From IMG/VR virus record IMGVR_UViG_3300046000_009431, positions 1 to 60,879 of that record: DNA of 60,879 nucleotides; one strand, written 5' to 3'. Source of the DNA: a virus. The position numbers and the translations under genes were made by a program. Of the stretch, positions 34,338-41,735 are shown piece by piece; the first letter of the stretch is position 1, and each line of letters opens with the position of its first letter. The notes beneath the pieces were generated by a model. It saw nothing but the letters and a program-made list of their open reading frames with translations. It was not told the origin of the DNA and did not search any database.

Positions 34338-35009
34338 ATGATTTCTAAATATCTAACACAAATACAAAATGACGGGTTACAAATAGATGTTGTTTATGAT
34401 ATTGGCGCTCATCAAGGTAGTTGGTCTAGTTATTTAAAATCCAACGTTTTACCTGTTAGCGATTTTTATTTATTTGAAGCTGACTCAATACATCAGTCGT
34501 CTTTAGAAGAATTAGGTTTTCCATATTTTATTGGAGTATTAAGTAATCCTGGGAGAAAATTTGTTGAGTTTTATAACACAAATTCAACTGATTGTAGCAC
34601 TGGTAGTTCTTATTATAAAGAAAATACTGTTTATTATGATAATTTTTCTGCAGTTAAATTTCCTTGTACAACGTTAGAATCACTTATAATTGAATATGGT
34701 TTACCAATACCTAATCTACTGAAAATAGATACGCAAGGTTCTGAATTAGATATTTTGCGCGGCGTTGAATCATATATAGATAATATTGATTTGATATATT
34801 TAGAATGCCCTATAATTAAATATAACATTCATGCTCCATCTATTCAAGATTATATAGATTATATGAAAGAAAAAGGATTTATTCCTACTGAAGTAATGGA
34901 AATCCATAGATATGAACATGTATTATTACAAATAGATATTATGTTTATTAATTGCGCAACAAAAGAATGGCTTTATGGTCCAACTGAATTTAGTCGACCT
35001 TTAGTTTAA
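34338..35009 (+). CDS. FkbM-family methyltransferase
   Basis: 223 residues, two bases after the kinase gene. SAM-binding motif VVYDIGAHQGSWS, acidic residue in FYLFEAD, and NLLKIDTQGSELDILRG are the FkbM signature. Members O-methylate sugars or small molecules; here it may modify a glycan made by the 47243-56041 operon or block a host glycan (inference). Confidence 0.88.
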   Translation: MISKYLTQIQNDGLQIDVVYDIGAHQGSWSSYLKSNVLPVSDFYLFEADSIHQSSLEELGFPYFIGVLSNPGRKFVEFYNTNSTDCSTGSSYYKENTVYYDNFSAVKFPCTTLESLIIEYGLPIPNLLKIDTQGSELDILRGVESYIDNIDLIYLECPIIKYNIHAPSIQDYIDYMKEKGFIPTEVMEIHRYEHVLLQIDIMFINCATKEWLYGPTEFSRPLV

Positions 35010-35017
35010 AAGATAAT

Positions 35018-35092
35018 TCCCTAGTAGCTCAGTGGTAGAGCTGACGGCTGTTAACCGTCCGGTCGGTGGTTCGAACCCATCCTAGGGAGCCA
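35018..35092 (+). tRNA. tRNA-Asn(GTT)
   Basis: Acceptor TCCCTAG/CTAGGGA, anticodon stem GACGG/CCGTC with loop CTGTTAA, T-arm with TTCGAAC, encoded GCCA end. Confidence 0.95.
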
Positions 35093-35109
35093 AATAAGAC
35101 CCATTAGGT

Positions 35110-35183
35110 GTGACTATGACGGAATTGGTAGACGTCCTCGATTGTGATTCGAGATTTTGTGGGTTCAAGTCCCACTAGTCACC
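35110..35183 (+). tRNA. tRNA-His(GTG)
   Basis: Acceptor GTGACTA/TAGTCAC, anticodon stem CTCGA/TCGAG with loop TTGTGAT, T-arm GTGGG-TTCAAGT-CCCAC. Discriminator C73 as usual for tRNA-His; CCA is not encoded. Confidence 0.9.
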
Positions 35184-35206
35184 CCTAATGGGTTTAAAAA
35201 ATAATT

Positions 35207-35281
35207 GTCGCTATCGTCTATCGGTTAGGACACAAGAATGAATGCATTCTTGTAAGCGGGGTTCGACTCCCCGTAGCGACG
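35207..35281 (+). tRNA. tRNA-like gene with enlarged anticodon arm, isotype unclear
   Basis: Acceptor GTCGCTA/TAGCGAC, D-arm GTC...GGAC and T-arm CGGGG-TTCGACT-CCCCG are perfect and resemble tRNA-Glu. The anticodon arm is 20 nt instead of 17: CAAGA, ten bases ATGAATGCAT, TCTTG. It can pair as a 7-bp stem with a 6-base loop GAATGC. No Glu anticodon (TTC) is present. If T at 35239 is position 33 the anticodon would be GAA. A GAAT-GAAT tandem duplication may have caused it. Confidence 0.7.
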
Positions 35282-35289
35282 CTAATATT

Positions 35290-35366
35290 GGGTAGGTAGT
35301 TTAATTGGATAAAACGTGTGCCTCCAAAACACAAAGATGAGAGTTCGAATCTTTCCCTGCCCGCCA
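35290..35366 (+). tRNA. tRNA-Trp(CCA)
   Basis: Acceptor GGGTAGG/CCTGCCC, anticodon loop CTCCAAA (anticodon CCA) with stem TGTGC/ACACA (innermost C-A mismatch), T-arm with TTCGAAT, encoded GCCA. Confidence 0.88.
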
Positions 35367-35388
35367 AATAATTTAATACGAGGAAGTT

Positions 35389-35571
35389 ATGAAAACTTTA
35401 TTTTTAGTTATTTTATGTTTATTTGTAACAGGTTGCGCTAGTTCTGGTGATTTAGCTAAATTGCAGGATGATCATGCTGCTTTAACTGCAAAGGTTGAAT
35501 CTTTGACAAATTCAAATAAACAGTGTGATAAAAAATTAGATAATTTCTTCAAAAAAGTTCAGAAGAAATAA
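35389..35571 (+). CDS. Small Lpp-like lipoprotein within the tRNA array
   Basis: 60 residues, ribosome site GAGGAAG. Signal peptide KTLFLVILCLFVTGC with lipobox VTGC (Cys16) predicts lipidation and outer-membrane anchoring. The mature part (SSGDLAKLQDDHAALTAKV then ESLTNSN) has heptad-like leucines and a Lys-rich end, like Braun's lipoprotein. It could stabilise or alter the infected cell envelope, act in superinfection exclusion, or serve as an outer-membrane spanin; no inner-membrane partner is adjacent. Confidence 0.85.
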   Translation: MKTLFLVILCLFVTGCASSGDLAKLQDDHAALTAKVESLTNSNKQCDKKLDNFFKKVQKK

Positions 35572-35576
35572 TATAT

Positions 35577-35652
35577 GCCCCTTTAGCTCAATGGTTAGAG
35601 CGTCCGACTCATAATCGGTTGGTTCTAGGTTCAAGTCCTAGGAGGGGCACCA
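35577..35652 (+). tRNA. tRNA with CAT anticodon (Met elongator or Ile2)
   Basis: Acceptor GCCCCTT/GAGGGGC, anticodon stem CCGA/TCGG with loop CTCATAA, T-arm CTAGG-TTCAAGT-CCTAG, encoded ACCA. The CAT could be Met, or Ile if the host lysidine enzyme TilS modifies it. In this AT-rich genome an ATA-reading tRNA-Ile2 would be useful. Confidence 0.92.
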
Positions 35653-35658
35653 AATATT

Positions 35659-35732
35659 GCGGGATTGGTATATAGGTTGTGCCTTAGCCTTCCAAGCTAA
35701 TGAAACGAGTTCGACTCTCGTATCCCGCTCCA
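35659..35732 (+). tRNA. tRNA-Gly(TCC)
   Basis: Acceptor GCGGGAT/ATCCCGC, anticodon stem TTAGC/GCTAA with loop CTTCCAA, T-arm ACGAG-TTCGACT-CTCGT, encoded TCCA. It reads GGA, abundant in the glycine-rich fibre gene. Confidence 0.93.
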
Positions 35733-35764
35733 AATTTTATTATGTATTTTATTATGGGAGATTT

Positions 35765-36316
35765 ATGAAACATAGATCATATAATGTTGATGGATATGCA
35801 ATAGATGTCTATGACGATCTATTTACATTAGCTGAAAGAACTCATTTCTATAACTATATTTCTAATTCAAGTTTTCGGTTTGGCTGGGAAGATACTAGTG
35901 AAATTGAATACGGTAATTATAGATATTTTTATTCAGCATATAATCAAGAAGATCGTAATAATTTAGGAATTTTTGATTCATTAAGTCGTCATGAAGGTTT
36001 GCGATATACCCTTAGTCAATATAATATTAACAAAAGTATTGTTAATTTATCAATTCCGGTAAATACATATTTTAACCATAGTCATGTTGAAGACAAAGTT
36101 TTATTATATTATGTAAACCTTCGATGGAAAGAAGAATGGGGTGGAGAAACTCTTTTCTATGATGATAGTTTAAACGATATTTTATTTGCAAGCCCATTTA
36201 CTCCAGGTAGATTAATTTTATTTGATGGACAAATTCCGCATACATTAAGACCGCAGGCTGGTTCAGCTCCGCATTTCCGTTTCACATTCACAACATTCTT
36301 TACTAAAAACTTATGA
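35765..36316 (+). CDS. 2OG-Fe(II) oxygenase (P4H-like)
   Basis: 183 residues from ATG 35765 (GGGAG seven bases upstream); a frame opening inside the Gly tRNA is not a real start. NHSHVED (His105/His107 with Glu109/Asp110) supplies the front iron ligands, WGGETLFYDD and PGRLILFDGQIPHTLRP hold the barrel and distal His159, and FRFTFTTFF has the 2OG-binding Arg. Resembles phage prolyl-hydroxylase-like proteins. Substrate unknown. Overlaps the next gene by ATGA. Confidence 0.83.
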   Translation: MKHRSYNVDGYAIDVYDDLFTLAERTHFYNYISNSSFRFGWEDTSEIEYGNYRYFYSAYNQEDRNNLGIFDSLSRHEGLRYTLSQYNINKSIVNLSIPVNTYFNHSHVEDKVLLYYVNLRWKEEWGGETLFYDDSLNDILFASPFTPGRLILFDGQIPHTLRPQAGSAPHFRFTFTTFFTKNL

Positions 36317-36735
36317 TTGAAAATAAACCTAGATCTTGTGGCGATTGTTCAGCTTGTTGCGAAGGATGGCTCCATGGAGAAGCGCACGGGCATAAATTTT
36401 GGCCAGGAAGACAATGTCATTTTAATGGAAAAAATGGTTGTACTATTTATGAAGATAGACCGGAAAATCCATGTAAATCTTTTAAATGTTTGTGGTTATC
36501 TGGGGAACAAAATGTTCCCGCGTGGATGAAACCGGATGAATGTAAAGTTATTCTCTCGTACCAAAATAAAAACGGAAAACCTTATATTTTAGTTTCTGAA
36601 GCAGGTAAACCTTTAAGTGCTGAAGTTTTATCTTGGTTATTTATGGAATATTTTAATGGTAATATAGGGAATTTTGCATATGAACTAAATGGTGGTATGA
36701 ATTTTGTTGGGGACAATGAATTTTTAAATACATAA
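36313..36735 (+). CDS. YkgJ-type cysteine-cluster (CxxCxxCC) protein
   Basis: 140 residues. CGDCSACC (9-16), then CHFNGKNGC and CTIYEDRPENPCKSFKC, match the CxxCxxCC family, whose eight cysteines are thought to bind zinc or iron. Biochemical role unsettled; family members are often near oxygenases or flagellin-modifying enzymes. Here it is coupled to a 2OG oxygenase, so it could supply or guard the metal, or be a co-enzyme in the same modification. Confidence 0.85.
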   Translation: MIENKPRSCGDCSACCEGWLHGEAHGHKFWPGRQCHFNGKNGCTIYEDRPENPCKSFKCLWLSGEQNVPAWMKPDECKVILSYQNKNGKPYILVSEAGKPLSAEVLSWLFMEYFNGNIGNFAYELNGGMNFVGDNEFLNT

Positions 36736-36741
36736 AATTGC

Positions 36742-36770
36742 TTGACTTTTTATGTGTATTAAGTTATACT
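36742..36770 (+). promoter_or_regulatory. Host sigma70-type promoter for gp45
   Basis: TTGACT (36742-36747), 17-base spacer, TATACT (36765-36770), 47 bases before the clamp gene ATG. Confidence 0.78.
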
Positions 36771-36817
36771 ATATATGTACTGTGTACTTTTGTTATTATT
36801 TTAAATAAGGTGATTAA

Positions 36818-37501
36818 ATGAAAATTTCTCAAGAAACAACTGCTATTCTAAAAAACTTTGCTCACATCAATCAAGGCATCTTTTTTAGAAAAGGTAATAC
36901 TGTTTCAACTATGAGTCCAGGTAAAAATATTTTATCTGTGGCTACTATCTCAGATACAATTCCTCAAGACTTTGGTATTTACGATTTAAATAATTTCTTA
37001 TCCGTTGCTTCTTTATTTAAAGAAGGTCCAGAATTAGAATTTGATGATAAACATGTTATTATTAAAGGTCGTGGAGGTCGTAGTAAAATTAAATATCGTG
37101 TTGCTGATCAATCAATGATTGTTGTTCCGCCAGAAAAACTTCCTAATGTTCCAGCTCCAGATGTTAAATTTACATTCTCTAAAGAAGATTTTGAGTGGGT
37201 ATTAAAAACTGCAACTGTTCTTGGTGCACCTCATGTTGCCGTTGAATCGGATGGAACTACTGTATCTTTAGTTACTTTTGATGAAGCAAATGATTCAAGT
37301 CATGTTAATTCATTAGAAATGGCTGACGTTGATCCAGAAGGTAAAGTATTTAAATTAGTATTTAAAGCTGAAAATTTAAAAGTTATTCCAGATACGTATT
37401 CGGTTGAGATTTCTAGTAAAGGTATTTCAGCATGGACTTCTACTACAGCTGAATTAAAATATTGGATTACTATTGAAACGAGTTCAACATTTGGTAAATA
37501 A
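36818..37501 (+). CDS. gp45: Sliding clamp gp45
   Basis: 227 residues (T4: 228). KISQETTAILKNFAHINQG, YDLNNFLSVASLF and IKGRGGRSKIKYRVAD are characteristic. gp45 is the trimeric clamp that holds DNA polymerase and, as a mobile activator, stimulates late transcription via gp55 and gp33. It opens the replication operon 45-(57 aa)-dsbA-44-62-regA. Confidence 0.97.
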   Translation: MKISQETTAILKNFAHINQGIFFRKGNTVSTMSPGKNILSVATISDTIPQDFGIYDLNNFLSVASLFKEGPELEFDDKHVIIKGRGGRSKIKYRVADQSMIVVPPEKLPNVPAPDVKFTFSKEDFEWVLKTATVLGAPHVAVESDGTTVSLVTFDEANDSSHVNSLEMADVDPEGKVFKLVFKAENLKVIPDTYSVEISSKGISAWTSTTAELKYWITIETSSTFGK

Positions 37502-37504
37502 AAT

Positions 37505-37678
37505 ATGAGCGATTTTAATAATACAATGTTAGATAACTGGAATTCTTATATTCCAGCTACTTCAAGTTATAAAATGAAACAAATATTTTTATTTACTTTA
37601 TTAGATGCTTATATTAGTGAAGAAGTTGATAAAAAAGAATTAATACATGGCATTAAATCAATTTTGACAGAGGAATAA
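37505..37678 (+). CDS. Small hypothetical protein (57 aa)
   Basis: Starts at ATG 37505, three bases after the gp45 stop, and encodes MSDFNNTMLDNWNSY... ending IKSILTEE. Composition and codon use match its neighbours and it fills the whole gap between gp45 and dsbA without overlaps. In T4 the late co-activator gene 33 is next to dsbA; this protein is half that size and lacks the gp33 clamp tail, so identity with gp33 is not supported. Confidence 0.65.
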   Translation: MSDFNNTMLDNWNSYIPATSSYKMKQIFLFTLLDAYISEEVDKKELIHGIKSILTEE

Positions 37679-37682
37679 TATT

Positions 37683-37967
37683 ATGACTGAAACTTTAGAA
37701 ACAGTATTTGGTACGCTTGATGATAAACAATTAAAAATTCTTACTGATGGGTTGAAAGAAATTTCAGTTCATTTTTCTAGAGTTGAGCGCGAAAAAGAAG
37801 CAATTAAAGATATCGTTGATGCCGTTAAAGATCAAATTGAGTTACCAAAGAAAATTATTAATCGTTTAGCTAAAACGTATCATAAACAAAATTTTGCTGA
37901 ACAAAATACTGAAGATAAAGAATTTGCTAAACTTTATGTAAGTGTTGTATCAGGTCATACAGCTTAA
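37683..37967 (+). CDS. dsbA: Double-stranded DNA-binding protein DsbA
   Basis: 94 residues (T4: 89). The C-terminal half, KKIINRLAKTYHKQNF followed by a Glu-rich helix and KLYVSVV, matches T4 DsbA, which binds double-stranded DNA at late promoters and stimulates late transcription. Followed by a strong terminator, which makes the 45-dsbA unit a separate message. Confidence 0.82.
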   Translation: MTETLETVFGTLDDKQLKILTDGLKEISVHFSRVEREKEAIKDIVDAVKDQIELPKKIINRLAKTYHKQNFAEQNTEDKEFAKLYVSVVSGHTA

Positions 37968-37977
37968 ATTGATTTTT

Positions 37978-38000
37978 GGGTGGCTTCGGTCACCCTTTTT
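37978..38000 (+). terminator. Rho-independent terminator with TTCG tetraloop after dsbA
   Basis: GGGTGGC (37978-37984), loop TTCG, GTCACCC (37989-37995), then TTTTT. The C(TTCG)G loop is the extra-stable type favoured in T4. Confidence 0.92.
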
Positions 38001-38026
38001 ATTATTTTTATTTTGGAGTTTATATT

Positions 38027-38968
38027 ATGATACGTGAGCATATGTTATGGTGCGAAAAATACAGACCAGAAAAAATTTCAGATTGTATTCTTCCTGAATC
38101 AATCAAATCGACATTCCAAGAATTTGTTACTCAAAACAAAATCCCTCATTTATTAATTGCAGGTTCAGCTGGCGTTGGTAAAACAACTATTGCAAAAGCC
38201 TTATGTAAAGAAACAGATTGCGACTATATTGTCATTAATGGTTCTGATGAAAATGGTATTGATGTTCTTCGTGGTAAAATTAAAAATTATGCATCTTCAG
38301 TTAGTTTATCTGGCGGACGTAAAGTAATTATTATTGATGAAGCAGATTATTTAAATGCTAATTCACTACAACCAGCTTTGCGTAATGCAATTGAAGAGTT
38401 TTCTCGTAACTGTTCTTTTATATTTACTTGTAACTATAAAAACCGTATTATTGAACCGCTACATTCAAGATGTTCAGTTGTCGATGTAAAGATTACAAAA
38501 GAAGATAAACAGAAATTAATGGCTCAGTTTTTTAAACGAGTTTGTTGGATTTTAGATGAAGAAAAAGTTGAATATAACAAAGAAGTTGTAGCTCAGGTTA
38601 TTGCTAAATATTATCCAGATAATCGTAGAGTTTTAAACGAACTTCAGCGTTATGCAATGGGTGGTGTTATTGATGCGGGTTTATTATCACAAGTTTCTGA
38701 TGTAAATTTAACACCATTAATTAAAGGTTTAAAAGAAAAATCGTTTGCTGACGTTAGAAAATGGGTTGTTGATAACTTAGATAATGATAGTCAAACAATT
38801 TATCGCAAGATGTATGATTCAATGTATGATATTTTAAAGCCAAATTCAATACCCCAGTTAGTGTTATTAATTGGTCGATATCAATATCAAACAGCTTTTG
38901 TTATTGATCACGAGATTAATTTAATGGCTTTCTTTACAGAATGTATGGTTGACTTAGAATTCAAATAG
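38027..38968 (+). CDS. gp44: Clamp loader large subunit gp44
   Basis: 313 residues (T4: 319) from ATG 38027 with TTGGAG upstream; a TTG further up lies in the terminator. MLWCEKYRPEKISDCILPES, Walker A GSAGVGKTT, Walker B IIIDEAD, sensor TCNYKNRII and the HSRC motif identify the AAA+ clamp loader ATPase. It loads gp45 together with gp62. Confidence 0.97.
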   Translation: MIREHMLWCEKYRPEKISDCILPESIKSTFQEFVTQNKIPHLLIAGSAGVGKTTIAKALCKETDCDYIVINGSDENGIDVLRGKIKNYASSVSLSGGRKVIIIDEADYLNANSLQPALRNAIEEFSRNCSFIFTCNYKNRIIEPLHSRCSVVDVKITKEDKQKLMAQFFKRVCWILDEEKVEYNKEVVAQVIAKYYPDNRRVLNELQRYAMGGVIDAGLLSQVSDVNLTPLIKGLKEKSFADVRKWVVDNLDNDSQTIYRKMYDSMYDILKPNSIPQLVLLIGRYQYQTAFVIDHEINLMAFFTECMVDLEFK

Positions 38969-38975
38969 GTGAGTT

Positions 38976-39359
38976 ATGGATTTATTTAAAGAAGTTTTAC
39001 CATCATTGCTTCAATATAAAAAATCTATTATTACATCCGATAACGAAAAACAATACGAACCTTATATTGTAAATCGAGCATTAAGTCAGCATAATGATTG
39101 TTTGTTATATGTAAATGAAATGAATCAGTATTCTGGTTTAGATAAAAAAATGCAATATGATTTTTACCTAAATATATTAGTTGCTAAGAAAAGACCTTTT
39201 CAAAAATGGTATAAAGCAAGCGAATCAAAAGATATTCAGGTAATTAAGGAGTATTTCGGTTATTCATCAGAAAAAGCTAAAGATGCATTAAGAATTCTTA
39301 CTCCTGAACAAATTGATAAAATTAAGGAAGTTGTTGATAAAACAGGAGTTATAAAATGA
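38976..39359 (+). CDS. gp62: Clamp loader small subunit gp62
   Basis: 127 residues. IVNRALSQHNDCLLYVNEMN, then QYDFYLNILVAKKRPFQKW, match T4-like gp62, the single-copy partner of gp44 (T4: 187 residues, so this is a short form as in other aquatic T4-like phages). Overlaps regA by ATGA. Confidence 0.93.
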   Translation: MDLFKEVLPSLLQYKKSIITSDNEKQYEPYIVNRALSQHNDCLLYVNEMNQYSGLDKKMQYDFYLNILVAKKRPFQKWYKASESKDIQVIKEYFGYSSEKAKDALRILTPEQIDKIKEVVDKTGVIK

Positions 39360-39757
39360 GTGACATTTTTAATGGATATGGCGTTGAGGTATTTATTGAT
39401 GAAAATAATTTTTTAAAAATTAAAGAAACATTATCTAGAATTGGCGTATTATCTAAAAAAGATAAAACTTTATATCAATCATGTCATATTTTACATAAAC
39501 AAAGTAGATATGTAATTATCCATTTTAAAGAATTATTTGGTCTAGATAACAAATCTCATGAAATTAGTGAAAATGATATTGCTAGAAGAAATACTATTGT
39601 AAATCTTTTAAGAGATTGGGAATTATTGGAAATTAGACACGAAGATGAATGTAAATCTCCGTTAGTTCCTATTAGTCAAATTAAAATTTTATCGTATAAA
39701 GAAAAAGATGAATATAATTTGGTTAGTAAATATAACATTGGCAAAGTTAAAAAATAA
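39356..39757 (+). CDS. regA: Translational repressor RegA
   Basis: 133 residues (T4: 122). FLKIKETLSRIGVLSKKDKT, LYQSCHILHKQSRYVIIHFK and YNLVSKYNIGK closely follow T4 RegA, which binds start regions of many early messages, including 44 and 45, and represses translation. Order 44-62-regA is as in T4, but gp43 is moved downstream by eight kb-scale insertions of small genes. Confidence 0.95.
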   Translation: MSDIFNGYGVEVFIDENNFLKIKETLSRIGVLSKKDKTLYQSCHILHKQSRYVIIHFKELFGLDNKSHEISENDIARRNTIVNLLRDWELLEIRHEDECKSPLVPISQIKILSYKEKDEYNLVSKYNIGKVKK

Positions 39758-40020
39758 TGCCTGGAGTTACTAGAAAAAGTACGGATTCAGCTGGAGGTAA
39801 ATTAGCTGCTGGATCCGGTGATGTATTTGTTAATGGAGCTGCAGCAGTTAGAATAGGTGATGCAGTTACAGGTCATGGGGTCGCCCCTCATGATTCCCCA
39901 ACTATGGCTGCTGGTTCTGGTTCAGTATTTGTTAATGGCATTGCAGTTTGTCGAGCTGGCGATGCCGCTACTTGTGGCCATTCAGCGTCAGGGTCGGGAG
40001 ACGTTTTTGCTGGTGGCTAA
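39757..40020 (+). CDS. PAAR-repeat tail spike tip protein
   Basis: 87 residues, overlapping regA by one base. Repeats of the PAAR type: GSGDVFVNGAAAVRIGDAV and GSGSVFVNGIAVCRAGDAA, with His/Cys (GHGVAPH, CGHS) for the metal site. Such proteins cap the gp5 needle (T4 gp5.4) and sharpen the membrane-piercing tip. A virion gene placed within the replication operon. Confidence 0.92.
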   Translation: MPGVTRKSTDSAGGKLAAGSGDVFVNGAAAVRIGDAVTGHGVAPHDSPTMAAGSGSVFVNGIAVCRAGDAATCGHSASGSGDVFAGG

Positions 40021-40101
40021 ATAGTTTTGCGAGAATGGTTCTCGTGGAAAAATGACCTGCTTCGGGGGTCGAAATTAAATCTTGCTTTTAAGGAGAAAAA
40101 T

Positions 40102-40530
40102 ATGTACGCTAAAGACTTAACTACTTTTAGAACAATTCATAATTCAGCATTAATTGGTTTTGACGAATTATTTCGTAGAATCAATGAATTGGAAAAGCCG
40201 CAAACTGGGTTTCCTCCATATGATATTATTAAACAGTCTGAAGAGAAGTTTGTTATCAAAATGGCAGTTGCTGGATATACAAAAGATCAAATCTCAGTTA
40301 CTTTAGATACAGGTAAACTTGTTGTTACAGGTAAAATTAAACCAGATGAATCTAAAAAAGATTCGGAATTCTTATATAAAGGAATTGCTGAAAGAGATTT
40401 TACTAGAACATTTACCATAGCTGATACAGTTGAAGTCGATAAAGTATCATTATCCGATGGTATGTTATATGTATCGCTAAGAAATGTAATACCAGATAAC
40501 AAAAAGCCTAAAATATTTCAAATAGAATAA
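40102..40530 (+). CDS. Small heat shock protein (Hsp20/IbpA-like)
   Basis: 142 residues from ATG 40102 with AAGGAG upstream. The alpha-crystallin core runs from FPPYDIIKQSEEKFVIKMAV through LYKGIAERDFTRTFTIAD to LSDGMLYVSLRN, with C-terminal IFQIE resembling the IxI tail. Phage Hsp20 homologues occur in T4-like marine phages and probably protect folding during virion assembly. Followed by a terminator. Confidence 0.95.
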   Translation: MYAKDLTTFRTIHNSALIGFDELFRRINELEKPQTGFPPYDIIKQSEEKFVIKMAVAGYTKDQISVTLDTGKLVVTGKIKPDESKKDSEFLYKGIAERDFTRTFTIADTVEVDKVSLSDGMLYVSLRNVIPDNKKPKIFQIE

Positions 40531-40548
40531 TTAGGTTTTATAACTATA

Positions 40549-40580
40549 GGGGCAATCAGAAATGGTTGCCCTTTTTTTTT
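40549..40580 (+). terminator. Rho-independent terminator after Hsp20
   Basis: GGGCAATC (40550-40557) pairs with GGTTGCCC (40564-40571), loop AGAAAT, then nine T residues. Confidence 0.93.
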
Positions 40581-40582
40581 GC

Positions 40583-40611
40583 TTGACGAAAAATGACTTA
40601 TATAGTATAAT
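40583..40611 (+). promoter_or_regulatory. Host sigma70-type promoter for the dCMP deaminase-polymerase operon
   Basis: TTGACG (40583-40588), 17-base spacer, TATAAT (40606-40611), directly behind the terminator and 29 bases before the next ATG (AGGAGG present). Confidence 0.82.
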
Positions 40612-40640
40612 ATTATTATAGTTTAAATGTAGGAGGTATT

Positions 40641-40913
40641 ATGTCTTATAGCCGTTGGTCTTGTTCAGATTGGTATGCATTTCATACAACTGAATCCGGT
40701 GAAACAAAAGAAACTCAAAAACTAGCTTTATGGTATGCTGGAGCTGATGAAAATCCAATTTATACCTATGAAGAATTAAAAGTAATTACGCCAGAAATAA
40801 TTAGAGCAAGGTGTGATATGGAAATTGGTGAAAGTAATATGGAAGAAGCGTTTTATATTATAAAGCAATTTATATTTGATATTGATGATGAATTTAACCC
40901 TGATAAAAAATGA
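40641..40913 (+). CDS. Hypothetical protein (90 aa)
   Basis: 90 residues with a strong AGGAGG site. Trp/Tyr-rich N-terminus (SYSRWSCSDWYAFHTTESG) and a helical acidic C-terminus (IIKQFIFDIDDEFN). Unknown. It leads the operon ahead of dCMP deaminase and overlaps it by ATGA. A T4-like early regulatory or nucleotide-metabolism accessory is possible but unproven. Confidence 0.75.
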   Translation: MSYSRWSCSDWYAFHTTESGETKETQKLALWYAGADENPIYTYEELKVITPEIIRARCDMEIGESNMEEAFYIIKQFIFDIDDEFNPDKK

Positions 40914-41422
40914 AAGATAAATTTGTTAAATACTTTATGGATGTCGCCGAGAGAACTGCTCAGTTGTCCTATGCGACTCGTTTACAAGTTGGTACGGTCA
41001 TAGTAAAGAATAATCGTATCATTAGCTGTGGGTACAATGGAATGCCTGCAGGGTGGACGCCTAATGATTGTGAATATCCAGTTTCTATTGATAATGTTGA
41101 ATTTTCAAAATTACCTCTTGACGAACAAGCTAGATTCACGTATAATTTCAATAAAAATGAGTGGGAAGGATTAAAAACCTATGATGAGTTAATTCATTCT
41201 GAAGCAAATGCAATTAGTCAGTTAGCGCGTTCAACAGAATCTGGTATAGGTGCAACAATTATTTGTACTCATAGTCCTTGTTTACAGTGCGCAAAAATTA
41301 TATACAGTTCTGGTATAAAAACTTTATATTATAAAAACGAATATCGTTCAGCCGCAGGTATTCGTTTTCTTGAAAAATGCGGTGTTAAAATATATAAAAT
41401 TGAGGAAGAAAATGACAGTTAA
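40910..41422 (+). CDS. cd: dCMP deaminase
   Basis: 170 residues (T4: 193). Zinc-dependent deaminase motifs: HSEANAI (His, Glu) and SPCLQCAKII (two Cys), plus SCGYNGMPAGW near the N-terminus. Converts dCMP to dUMP for dTTP synthesis. It has consequences for base modification, because it shifts the C/T precursor balance; no dCMP hydroxymethylase or dCTPase is in the window. Confidence 0.95.
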   Translation: MKDKFVKYFMDVAERTAQLSYATRLQVGTVIVKNNRIISCGYNGMPAGWTPNDCEYPVSIDNVEFSKLPLDEQARFTYNFNKNEWEGLKTYDELIHSEANAISQLARSTESGIGATIICTHSPCLQCAKIIYSSGIKTLYYKNEYRSAAGIRFLEKCGVKIYKIEEENDS

Positions 41423-41735
41423 ACAATTTAAATTATTATCTGGTGAAACAGTTCTTGGAACATATCTTGGTCCATGCGAAACGAGACCTGAATGTGATTT
41501 ATTCGAAGATACGATTCAATTAGTTATTACTGACTCATTGGAAAATCCAAAAGAACAATCAGTTGGTTTTGCTCCATTTCCGGAATATAATAACCCAAAA
41601 AATAAAAATAAGATTGAAATTAATAAAAATTTAGTTGTATTCTATATTGAACCAGATGAACAATTTGTTGAACAATATAATAAAATTTTTGGTAAAATCT
41701 TAACTGCGCCACAAAAAATCTTTACAGGAAAATAA
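41412..41735 (+). CDS. Small Sm-like protein (paralogue of 27599-27976)
   Basis: 107 residues from ATG 41412, overlapping the deaminase end by 11 bases (GAGGAAG site). FKLLSGETVLGTYLG has the same LxxGExxxGxY pattern as the protein coupled to uvsW, and both continue with beta-strands and a C-terminal Tyr-containing helix. An Sm/Hfq-type RNA-binding fold is a hypothesis. It sits directly upstream of DNA polymerase, whose ATG follows its stop. Confidence 0.7.
   Translation: MTVKQFKLLSGETVLGTYLGPCETRPECDLFEDTIQLVITDSLENPKEQSVGFAPFPEYNNPKNKNKIEINKNLVVFYIEPDEQFVEQYNKIFGKILTAPQKIFTGK

Noticed and set aside
35207-35281. Plain tRNA-Glu call for the fifth tRNA
   Set aside because: The body is Glu-like but no TTC anticodon exists in the loop and the arm is three bases too long.
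35657-35764. Upstream start of the 35765 oxygenase inside the Gly tRNA
   Set aside because: ATG 35765 has a good GGGAG site and begins the conserved domain.
37505-37678. Assigning the 57-residue protein as gp33
   Set aside because: Position next to dsbA fits, but the length is half and the C-terminus (ILTEE) lacks the expected clamp-binding tail.
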